The translations under genes were made by a program, and so were the position numbers. From Streptomyces akebiae (lineage in GTDB: Bacteria; Actinomycetota; Actinomycetes; Streptomycetales; Streptomycetaceae), in the NCBI RefSeq assembly GCF_019599145.1, contig NZ_CP080647.1:1364001-1428000 (forward strand): 64,000 nucleotides of DNA, given 5' to 3'. This document shows, piece by piece, positions 9,434-20,000 of the stretch (the stretch's first letter is position 1; each line of letters starts with the position of its first letter). A model generated the notes under the pieces. The model was not told the origin of the DNA, did no database searches, and saw only the letters and a list, made by a program, of their open reading frames with translations.

Positions 9434-9450
9434 ATACCCCCTAGGGGTAT
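9434..9450. promoter_or_regulatory. CsoR-like copper operator
   Basis: The 17-mer ATACCCCCTAGGGGTAT lies about 60 nt upstream of the lipoprotein start. Actinobacterial CsoR repressors bind near-palindromic TACCC...GGGTA sites of this kind and release them on binding Cu(I). The exact reverse complement occurs at 57,310-57,326. Assignment is by motif; no csoR gene lies in the window. Confidence 0.7.
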
Positions 9451-9510
9451 GAAAGGGTGTGAGAGTGTGGCTTCAACCGGCTGCGATGCACATCCAGAAC
9501 GGAGGACTTG

Positions 9511-11019
9511 ATGACTGACTGCTCCATACCCGTGCCGACCGGCGCACGTAGCGCGTCCTCGGCAACAAGATCGCGCCGCGCACCACGCCGGGCGGTCGCC
9601 GCGGGAATGGCGGCACTCGTCCTCGGCGCGCTGGCTGGCTGCAGCGATGCCTCGGGCGGCAAGGCCGATCCGACCGCCGGGGCAACGCACAAGGCCGCGG
9701 CACCGGTCCGGCTGCCGGTCCCGGACGGATTCGCCACGGAGACCGGCTGGAGCACATCGGCGAGCCCCGAGGCCACCGATGTGGAGCCGGGATCCAGCGG
9801 TTTCCCCCTGGTCGCCGTCGCGCCCAAGCGCGGTCTGGTGATTCAGGCAGCCGCCGACGGCTCGCGGGTACGCGCCTTCTCCCTCGCCAGCGGCGAGACC
9901 GAGTGGACCTTCACCCCCAAGGCCCTCACGAGTGCCCGCACCGGCGTCTTCGTTCAGGAGAGCAAGGCCGGCGAGAAGGTGGTGCTGGCCCGCCAGGGCA
10001 AGACCAGCGGAAGCGGCCTGAACGCGTCGCACCGCACGACCACGATCGATGTCATCGCGGCGGACTCGGCCAGCAAGGCAACCGCGGACCATCACCTCGT
10101 CCTGGAGGCGCCTGACGACACCGCGGCCTCCTTCACGACCACCGATTCCGGCTTCCTGGTCGGCCCGGTGACCGGCGGCGTGCACGAGAAGGCCGTCGCG
10201 GTCGACGCGGCCACGGGCGCCCAGCGCGTGGTGCAGACGAAGACGCTGACGGTTTCCGGCTGCGGCGCGGGGTCCTGCACCGTTCAGGCCTCTCCTGCCT
10301 TCGCCACCGCTCAGGGCGTCGTCTTCACCTTCCAGCAGCAGGACGGCTGCGACCAGTGGGCCGGGGGCGGCACCCCGTGCACTTACGGGTTCCAGGTCGG
10401 TGACGCCTGGACCAGCACCAGCTTTGCCCCCGGCGATATGCACGTCGGCATCCCGCTCGCGGTCGCCGGGCAGTATCTGGTGGCCGCCTGGCACACCAGC
10501 GACACGCAGACCGACCCGCCCGCGCTCTCCGACACGAAAAAGACGACACTGGCGGTGCACGATCTCGCCACCGGGAAGATCAAGGCGCAGGTGAGCTGCA
10601 CCTCCGCCGAGGGGCTCACCCTTCAGCCGGGGTCCGCGCAGTCCTCCACCCGCCTTTCGCCGAGCGGTGACTTCCTCGTCTCCGGGCAGGTCGGGTTCGA
10701 CCTGGCTACCGGCCGCGGGCACTGCTTCACCAGCACCGACAGCACCAAGGGCATCGATCTGACCGCTGTCGCCGACGACGGCACGGCGTACGGCATAGTG
10801 CATGCCGTCGACGACACCGAAGCCACCTCCCTGTACGGGCGGCTGCCGATTGCCCAGGACGGGACGGACACGCCCGAGCGGGACTCCGCCCGTGTCAGCG
10901 TGCGGACCGGGACGGCCAAGGCGCTGCCCGCAGCGGCCGAGGTTCCGATGTATGTGGCGGCGGACGGGCACGGTGTCTTCCGCACCCGCGACGTGGTCGC
11001 GGTCTATCCCGCTTCCTGA
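9511..11019 (+). CDS. Secreted lipoprotein with a predicted beta-propeller, probably copper-regulated
   Basis: 502 residues. Start ATG at 9511 with GGAGGA at 9501-9506. An arginine-rich N-region and a hydrophobic stretch end in the lipobox LGALAGC, so it should be exported and lipid-anchored. The mature part contains repeated blades resembling PQQ/WD-type propellers (for example AFSLASGETEWTF, AVDAATGAQRV, AVHDLATGKIKA). Paired cysteines occur at SGCGAGSCTV and in DGCDQWAGGGTPCTY. No enzyme motif was found. The CsoR-like operator upstream suggests induction by copper and a role in envelope copper stress, which is inference. It converges with the giant conjugation gene, with 36 nt between them. 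Confidence 0.8.
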   Translation: MTDCSIPVPTGARSASSATRSRRAPRRAVAAGMAALVLGALAGCSDASGGKADPTAGATHKAAAPVRLPVPDGFATETGWSTSASPEATDVEPGSSGFPLVAVAPKRGLVIQAAADGSRVRAFSLASGETEWTFTPKALTSARTGVFVQESKAGEKVVLARQGKTSGSGLNASHRTTTIDVIAADSASKATADHHLVLEAPDDTAASFTTTDSGFLVGPVTGGVHEKAVAVDAATGAQRVVQTKTLTVSGCGAGSCTVQASPAFATAQGVVFTFQQQDGCDQWAGGGTPCTYGFQVGDAWTSTSFAPGDMHVGIPLAVAGQYLVAAWHTSDTQTDPPALSDTKKTTLAVHDLATGKIKAQVSCTSAEGLTLQPGSAQSSTRLSPSGDFLVSGQVGFDLATGRGHCFTSTDSTKGIDLTAVADDGTAYGIVHAVDDTEATSLYGRLPIAQDGTDTPERDSARVSVRTGTAKALPAAAEVPMYVAADGHGVFRTRDVVAVYPAS

Positions 11020-11055
11020 CCGCACACCGATCCGAGCCCCGAGCATCGTCGTGCC

Positions 11056-14000
11056 CTACCTGCGGCCGACGCCGCTCGGGGCATTCTGCTGCCCGTGAAG
11101 CCGGTGCTCGGCCTGCTCTCGCTCGGCCTGTCCCTTGCGGGTCGGGCGAGGCCCTGCTGGGGCAGTGCCTGCGGAACGCTGCGGCGCCGCGGCGACCGCC
11201 TCCTTGGCCGCCTCCATAGCACTTGCCAGCAGATCGTCGGGGATCTGCGCCCCCCGCGCCTGGGCCGTGGTCCGCAGCGCCGCAAGGAAGGCCTCGGCGG
11301 TCAGCCCGGCCTGTGGAGACGCCGGCGGTCCGCCAGCGGGTGCCGCTCCGGCGATCCGGTCAGCAGTGGCCCGCGAGTTCGCCGCGATCGTCTGCAGGAC
11401 TCCCGCTGCCCGTTCCTCGGCCGGGCTGGTCGCGGCAGCCCGCGCGAAGTCCGCGCGGTCCTGCATCCGTTGAGCCTGAGCTGCGAACGTGCTCGCGGTG
11501 ACCGCCGACCGGTTTCCCTCGGTCGGGGATGGCTGCCGTCGCCGTCCGGCAGCCGCCTGCTCGATCTTCGACGGACCATCCGTCGGCGCCTGGCGACGCC
11601 GACGCGGCAGCTGCGGCCCCGCAGCGGCCTGCTCTCCCTCCGCCTTCACCTGCCCGCTGGCAGGCGTCGGCGAGGCTGCGGGAGGCGCGGCCTCCCGGAG
11701 TACCCAGTCCCTGTTCGCCTCGCCCCGCACGTAGGCGAAGCCCTCGCCCGCCAGGTGCTGCGGCACCTCGTCGCCGCGGCCCTGCAGGAAGAGCTCGACG
11801 CACTCGTTCGCGCGCCGGCCGGCGTCCGTCCGGTTGCCCGGGCGCGCGTTCTCGTGGTTGAGCAGGCTCATCAAGTCCCGGCGGGACAGCCCGCGATCGG
11901 GCTGGACGTCGCGCCGTATGGCGGTCCTGACTTCCTCGAACCAGGCCTGGCTCAGCGGCTCGTTGACCGGTTGCCATCGCGGCGCGGGGGCGTTGGCCGT
12001 CGGGGTCGCGTCCAGGATGCGCGCCGCTTCGTCAGGCGTGACCAAGACGTTCCGGACGCCTCCCTCGCCCTGGGGCCCGACGACGCCGAGTTCCTCCATG
12101 CGTGCCAGCGTGACGTCGGCCAACCACGGCGAGATGCCGTAGTCGTAGCTCAGGTCCAGGGCCAGGGTGTACTCCTTCGCCGCCACCTGCAGCACGACCG
12201 CACGGAACCGGTCCGGATCGCCCGCGAGGCTCTCACCAATCGGTGCCGGCTCGGCCTCATCGGCGGAGCGCCCCTCGGGCGATGGCGCTTGCGGTGCCGT
12301 CTCCTCTCCCACCGCGGGCGTCTGCTCGGCCGCCTCGTCGACCGCGGATTCATAGCTGCCGAGCGGGGTGCTCACTTCCTCAGGCAGGTGACCGTGAATG
12401 TGGCTGATGTGGTCTTCGGCGGCATGGCGCAGTACCCGCAGCAGGTTCCACCGCAGCCCGTTTTGCTGGCCGTTCGCGGCCAGCCGGTTGATCAGAGCCT
12501 GAGCCCCGGACGAAATGATCTCCAGCGTTCGAACCCACAGCGCTCGGCCGGTGCCCAGCGTTGTACGGTCCGCCATGAAGCGGCCCACCCCGAGCCAGCC
12601 CCTGTTGACGGCCTCGCGCACCGCTGACCACACGGAGGCGATCCGTCGCCACACCGGATGCTGCGCCAGGCTCCCAAGGCGCTCCGAGGCGGCGCCGTAG
12701 AGGCGGCCGATCGACTCGACGCTGTTCGACAGCATCGCACGCATACGGCCCTGGTCCTCACCGCCCGTGCTGTTCCCCGTGCCCTGGCGCCGGGCGGCGA
12801 GCCGCTCGGAGAACCACTGCCAGGCGCGGCCCAGTTGGTCGGCCAGGTCGATGCGCTGGCCGGCGGGCAGCAGCCCAGTCAACCGGTCTGCTCGGGTCGC
12901 GGCGGCCCGGTGAAGGCCCCATACCGCCCGCCAGCCACGCGAGTCCCGCTGGCCCGACCGCTCCAGGCGCCGCGCCAGGTGCATCGCCGCATGGGAGATG
13001 GCCCGCGCCGTACGGGCTTCGATCGTCCGGTTGATGCCGTGCGCACGGATGTCGCGAAGGGTCGTCTCCCCGTAGGTCAGCAGCGCCTCCCGGACGGCTC
13101 CTCGAAGCTGCTGTCCCGCCTGGCCGATCGATCGGATCATCGTCCATTCGGGGGTGCCCCAGTACTGACCCGCCTCGGCCTCTGCGTTGCCCATCGCCGC
13201 TTCGAGCGCGGTGGCGTCACCGGCCTCGACCGCTGGATCCTCCGCCGTCGGCAGGATCGGATCTGCGTCGATGCTCGTGAGGATCTCGGACAGCGCCTGA
13301 CGTGTGGCGGCGTACTGTTCCCGCAGCCGCTGTTCGTCCTCGGCACTAAAACGCGGCCGCGGTATGGAGGCTTGCGTCTCGGCCGGAGGCTCAGCGCTCC
13401 GCAACAGGGCGACGATGTCCTCGAAGTGCCGGTCGAAGTCGTCCTGCCCCGGAACCTCACTTCCCGTGACTGCTTCGGCCGCAGCCATGCGTTCCTCCTC
13501 GATCAGGGCCTCGTACTCCCGGTCCACTTCCATCGCTGCCAGTTCCTCAGCGGACACCGGCTCGTCTTCTGCCTCGGTACGGCGGCGAACGCCCTCTTCC
13601 GGGTCCGGCTCCCACTCGGCGCTGCTGTAGACGACGCCGTTGACGACCAGGTCATCGCCGATGACGTCCCTGAAGAAGTCGAAGTCGTCGCCTTCCTGCT
13701 CCGGCGGCGCCTCCGCGGGGCGTGTGGCGGCTGGTTCGGACTCGGCAGGAGTCTCGGGCTCGGACACGGCAGGGGCCCGATCGGCCACGGTCTCCTGCAC
13801 CGGCTCGTCCTCTGTCTCCGGCAGCTCGACTGCGCCGACCGTCTCCGGCTCATCCACCGCAGCCGGCCCGGAGCCAGCCACAGCGCCCACCGGGACGGCG
13901 TCAGTCTCTGCGGCTGGTGCCTCATACGTCGTCGCCGACTCGATCTCCTCGACAGCGTTCTTCGCCTCATCCGCAGACACCGTCTCGGATGGTCCGCCGA

Positions 14001-17000
14001 CTGTCCTTTGCTCCGAGGGGCGGGCTTCCTTGTAGCGGGTCAGCAGCCAGGAATCGTCGTTCTCAGCGCCGAGGCGTCGTCGAACGTCCTCGGCGGCCTG
14101 CGCCCAGGCCCCGTCGTCTTGGCTATCGAGCAGTCGTTGAACGTCCCCGGTGGCCTCCAGGCGCGCGAGCTGCTCTTGCCCTTGGCCGTACACCGCAAGC
14201 AGTAGCTGTCGGTCCTCGTCAGACGCGAACGCCCTGCGACTTGCCAAGGACCGCCCGGCCTCCGCGACGGTTGACTGCAAGTTTCGGCAGGCGTCCAGCA
14301 CGTGGTCCCCTGAGGGAGAAGTGCTCGTAGCCGCGAGAGCCACGCCGCGGAATGCGGTCTGAACGAGGGCCGCCTCGTTGGAGTCGGCGAGACCCGTCTC
14401 CTCCTGTAGTTCGTGAGCCTCCGACAAGAGTGACTGGCCCGTGGCTGAAGCTGCCCATGCCTTGTAGCGCTGTTCCGTGACATACAGGTCGGTGAGGAAT
14501 TCCTCCAGCAGCCTGTACGGCGTCTGCGCCGGAGGGGTGTCCGTGCCCCGTGCTGGGTCCGTGGCCTGCACTCCCGAAGTTGCATCGGGTACGTCCTGGC
14601 CAGTCGGGGCGGCGGGCCCGCTCTGGGGGGCCTGTTTGCTCGCCCCTGTGTCGACGCCAGGGGCCGGATCGGTGGCCTCGGCCGCCGCTGGCGCCTGGGG
14701 CTGCTGCTCTGGGGCATCGGAGACTTCTTCGGGCCCGGTTGCGGTGTCCGGCTCGGTGGTTGCCGATCCCGCAGCGGAGGGCGCTGTCTGCGGCACGCCT
14801 TCCGCCGCCGGTGGCGCGGCCTCTACCGGGGCATCAGCTTGCACGGGAGCGGCAACAGGGTGCGGTCCGTCGGCGGGCACGTCCACGAGCCCGGCCAGCG
14901 ACTCGGGCAGAAGGAGAGGCTCGACAGTGTCGTCCGGGTCACGGCCGGTCTCCCACGTGTAGGGACGCAGGTCGCCCGGTCCGGCGACGAGGTCTCCCAC
15001 GAGGGAAACCTCCGTGCCCTCGGTGACGACGGGGCGCTCTCGCACGATGAACGGCAGCCGTTCCTGGGACACACCGGTGATGCAGTCGCCCGGCTTGACC
15101 TCGCTAAGGCGGCAGATGCTGTTGCGCCGGTCGGGCAGCACCGCCCTGAGCGCGGTCACCCGCTCCAACGCAGCGATGTCGACGAAGGCCTCCTCCATCG
15201 CGCCGAAGTCGATCAGCTGCAACTGCTGCTCTTCCTGGACCCAGTTCTCAGCAGCGCGTATCTGGGCGAGTCGTTCGTCTGCCGTCCCGGTGAGATGAGC
15301 CTCCAGGGCTTCCGTCATCACCCGGGCCTGGGCATCTTGGAGGATTCGCCGGACCTCGTCATCGGCTGCCTTCCAGCGGCGAAACTCACCGATGACCTCG
15401 AAGCCCCGCTCAGAGCGGGACATCGCGTTTCCGGTCCGCCACGCCGCCGCCACCAGCCGACGCCGTTCCGGCGGCAGGGCCGGCCGGAACCATGCGATGA
15501 CCTTGGCCAGCGTGAGCCGACCCGCACGGACGGGTGCCATGACGTCGTCGGAAGTTTTGACCTCGATCTCGATGGCGCCGCTTCGCGAATAGGCGCTGGC
15601 GAACTCGTTGCCCTCCTCGTTGTAGCCGGGCTCCGAGGGCAGGCGAATCCAGCCCTCGTAGAGCTGAGGGGTCTTCCTCTTCTTCTGATCCATTTCGAAG
15701 ATCAGCTGGCCGAAGTCGAACGGACTGATCTTCGCCAGTGCCGCGCCGATGTCCCGGTCGGTCAGCGGGTCGGGTGTGCGTTCCTCCTGCGCGGCGGGTG
15801 CCGGAGGCTCGCTGGTGTTCTCGGCCTCCGGGGCGGGTGCCGGGGTGTCGACGGTCTGGGCCTGCGCATCGGGCTGCGCCTCGTGGGCGGCGATGAGCGC
15901 CCGGAGCCGGGCGTACTGCTCGGTGACCGTCGAGTTGGACAGCTCGGCAATGCGTTCGCGGGCCCGGTCCACCTCCACCTTGACCGGGGCCAGGGCCGCG
16001 TCGACGTTCGGCCACATCTGCTGGCCGTCGGGGCTGTACGACGTGCCGGCCAGTCCCATGACCTGCTCCAGGGCGTCCCGTGCGGCGGCGGCCCTGAGCT
16101 TGCTGCTGCGCGCGGTGCGCTCGATGGTGTCCACGGCCTCCAGGCAGAGGATCAGGGCCTGGCGAACGAGCGGGTCGGTGAGTTCTGGCAGGCGGTGCGC
16201 CTCAGCAAGCTGGGCGTCGAGTTCGGCCAGCTGGTCAGGGTCGTCAGCGCGGGCCTGGATCAGGGTCTCAAAGGCGTTGAAGGCCTCGGCGGCGAGCTGA
16301 TCGATCTTGGTGCGTAGCTGTTCGGCAGCCTCCGTCACCAGCGTGCTCAGGGCGGAGTCCGACTGCGCGAGCTCGTCTTGTGTGTGCCGGAGGTTCTCCT
16401 CGAACTGGGCCCAGGGGTTGTCCTGTTCCCAGACGTCGCGTACCTGGTTGTCGCCGAGGGCCTCGCGCATTTCTCGGGCGAGGTTGGGGATCTCCTTCTT
16501 CTGGCCGCGGCGGATTCCTGCTGTGCCGCGCTTTTTGATCTTCTGGTCGTCCCAGGGCAGGGGCGCGATGCCTGCATCTGCGTCCTGTACGGCGGCCGGG
16601 GTGGTGGTCTGCTCGTCGACGGGCGTGTTGTCCGCCTGGCCGACGAAGAGGGATGGCTGGTCGGCTCCGTTGAGTGGTTCGCCCGGGTCCTGCAAGGTGG
16701 GGGCGGTCGTTTTTCGCTGCTCCTCGGAGCCCGACTCCGGCTGGGTGGTCGGTTCGGTGACGGCCTGCGTCGTGTTCTCGGTGTCGTCGGTCGGCGTGGG
16801 GGCGGACGGCTCGGCGGAGACGGGCGCTGGCTGGCGAACCGAGACGGCGGTTTCCTCCTCTGCCGCCTCGGTGACCGCGCGGTCCGGCTGCTGTTCTGGG
16901 ACGACATCAGCCGGCGGGGCGGTCTCTGTGACCGCGGGGCTCGTTTGGGGCAGTGGCGGCTCGGGGGCGGCGGGGGTCTCGGCAGCGACGGCGGCCGGAG

Positions 17001-20000
17001 TGGGGGCGGCAGTGATCTCGGCCTGCGGGGTATCCGCGATGTGGCCGATGGAGTGGATCCAGCCGAGGGAGCCGATGTCGAGGCGTTTCCTGGCCCGGGT
17101 CACCGTCACATAGGCCAGTCGCAGCTCGTCCTTGCCGGGCAGGACGAGGTCGCCGGTCTTGGTGTCCTCCTTGGGCTGGGGGAAGTCGCCCCAGATCTGC
17201 ACCACGTCCCATTCGCGGCCCTTGGACTTGTGGGCGGTGGAGACGACCAGCTCCGGGCGGGTCTCCTCGTCGCGTGCTTCCTCCGGGACCAGGTCACGGA
17301 TCATGTTGATCAGACCCTGAGGCGTATAGCGGTCGACGAGCCGTACGAACATCTGCAGGGTGCGCGCGTCCTCGTCGGATTCGGCGTACTCCTTGACCTC
17401 GCTCCAGTTCTCGAAGGCCGACAGCTCAGGGTGCTTGGTTCGGCGGCCCTGTTGGAGATCCCGGGCGGCCCGGGCGATGTCTTCGATGTCCCGGCCGCCG
17501 CCGACAAGTGCCACGCGCTTGCCGGCCTCGAATCCCGCGAAGACGGCGGAGATGGCGCCGACGTTGGTCCGGGTCAAGATCGCATCGGGTTCTTCGACGG
17601 TGCCGAGGGTCGTATCGAGCGTGGGCGCGCCCTCCAGACGGAGGTCGGACTCCAGGAGGGCGAGGTATTCGTTGCCCACCTCTGCCACAGCAGGGCCGAA
17701 GCGCCAGCTCTGCGTCAGGGGCAGGACCACGTCGGCCGGCCAGTCCTGCAGAGCATCGATCGCCCCACGGAATTCGTAAATCGCCTGATTGCTGTCGCCG
17801 ACGACGATGATCTGGGCGTCCTGGTCCTGGATCACCTTCTTCAAGACGGGATTGATGTCCTGTGCCTCGTCAAAGAAGATCGTGTCGAAGTTCAGGCGCG
17901 GCTCCGACAAGGCCCAGATCTTCAGATAGTCGTCATGGTCGAAGAAGATCTTGTTGCTGTTCGGATCCGCGATGTCCGCCCAGGCCCGGCGGGCGTACTC
18001 CAGCAGCGTGCGCGCGGCGGGGACGTGTGCCCACTTCTCGCCGAGGTGCTGGCGCCCCAGTTCGGAGTCGGCGCTCTGCCGGTAGCGTCGGATCGCCCCC
18101 ATCACGATCTTGGCGATCTCCTCGGGACCGACGTACTGGATGTTGCCGTCGCGGTCGCCGACGCGCACCTCGGCGGTGATCCCGAGCGCAGCCGCGACGT
18201 CCTTGGGGCGCCGGGCTCCGCTGTTGCGCGAGCCGGCGATGGAAACCTTGTGCCGGTAGGGAGTGTTACGCAGATCCTGCAGTGCGAAGGAGTGGCTCGT
18301 CCGGGCGGTGACGTTGCGGCCGAACTTCTGGCCTGCCTCGTCGGCGATGGCCCGGTTGAAGGCGATGTAGCCGATGCGCCGTTCCAGCATTTGGGAAGCG
18401 ATCATCACCAGCGTGGACGTTTTGCCGGTGCCCGCGAGGGCCTGAACGGCAACGTTCTTGCCTTCCACCGCCGCGGTGATGATCGCCTGCTGTTGGGCCG
18501 TGGGCGGGTACTTCCCACTGGCCACGGCCGCAACCGCGCCTTCCTGAGCGTCCCTGGCCGCGAGAAAGGCCCGGACTTCCTCCAGGACCTGCTCCTTCTG
18601 TCCGCGCATGCCGTTGTAGCGCCAACGGCCCTTCTCGTACTTGAAGTTGCGATCCCGCTTCAGCAGGTCGCGAAGGCCGTCCTCCGCCGGGGCGCCCGTC
18701 GTGCCGGTGACGTAGGTGCCGGTGGCGTCACTGACGATCTTGATCCGGCTCGTCCAGGGTCCTTCGGCCGCCGTCTCCGGCTCGGTCGCCGTCACGCTTT
18801 CCTCCTGTTGCTGCTCATCGGCCGGGGCCGTCGGCGCAGGTGCGGGTTCCTGTGCCGGAGCCGATGCGGCTTTCCCCTCTTGCCCGGGGCTGCTGGGGCC
18901 GACGTGACCGATGACGATGCGGTCGCCGAGGGCGCCGATCAGGTCCTGCAGGGGCGCGGTCTCTGGCTGGGGCTGGTCGGCGCGCTGCTGGGTATCCCGA
19001 GCGGGCACGCCCGCGGAGGGGCCGTTCTGGGCGGCGAGCGGCAGCCGGTCCAGGGCCTGCGCGTAGGGCAGCCGGACGAGTTCCTCCACCTGCTCCCAGG
19101 TCAGTCCGCCCTCAAGTGGCAGCAACCGGGCATTGGTGCCATGCAGCAGGTCACGGGGGAACACCGCGTACCCGGTCTTGGAGGTGAGGTTGAGCTCACT
19201 CTCCGGGGCGATCAGGACACCGTGCAGTACGTCGCCGTACTGCCGGTCTTCCTCAGCCGCCTGAAGCAGGATCACGGCGTCGGGGACCACGCCTTTGGCG
19301 AAAGTGAGGTTGGCGACCACTCCGAACTGAATCTCTGCGTCGTCCGGGGGGCGTTCGTTGTAGCGCGGCAGTGAACGAAGGTGCTCTCGGGTCAGCGGTT
19401 CGACGGCGGTACTCAACGCCTCCTGAGAGCCGACGAGTTCCGGCCGGGCTGGAGTGACCCGCTGCGGAGCTTCAGGGGCGGCCTGCTCCGGGCCGGCGGT
19501 CATCGCTGTGGAATTCTGCTCCTCGGTCTGGTTCCCCTGATCTGCAGAGACAGGGTTCTCCGTCGGGACGAGCGCCTCCGGCGCGTTCTGGTTGACCTCA
19601 TCTGCGCCGGTCACGGGCAGGCGCCGCAGCGCTTCCCCATGCGGCAGGCCAACCAGGGACTCGACTTCTGCCCAGGGAATCGGGCGGGAGAGCGGAAGGA
19701 CCCGGGAGTCGGGCAGGAACAGCAGCTGTTCCGGAGTCCACCGGGCATCCCCGCTGCTGACGACGTGACCGTTCGCCGGCACGATCTGCGCCCCGTACAC
19801 GAGGGGGGCGTCGCCGAGTTCTTCGTCATCCTCCACTTGTTGCAGCAGCAGAAGCGCGTCGTGAACCTGTCCGTTCCGGAAGGGCAGTGTCGCCAGCACG
19901 GCGAGACGGACGTCTTCACTGGGTCGGTGCTCCGGGCCACGGGGCAGCGAGTGCAGGTGCTCTTCTGTCAGGTAGGGGCCGGTGAGCGTGCCGGTCGGGG

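Noticed and set aside
12658..14205. 515-residue open frame on the + strand
   Set aside because: Antisense shadow of the giant gene; composition is dominated by Arg/Pro/Gly/Leu and no motif is present.
16378..19374. 998-residue open frame on the + strand inside the giant gene
   Set aside because: It is an antisense shadow of the UvrD-helicase part of the giant protein, which has all helicase motifs; the + frame is Val/Gly/Arg-rich with no recognisable domain.
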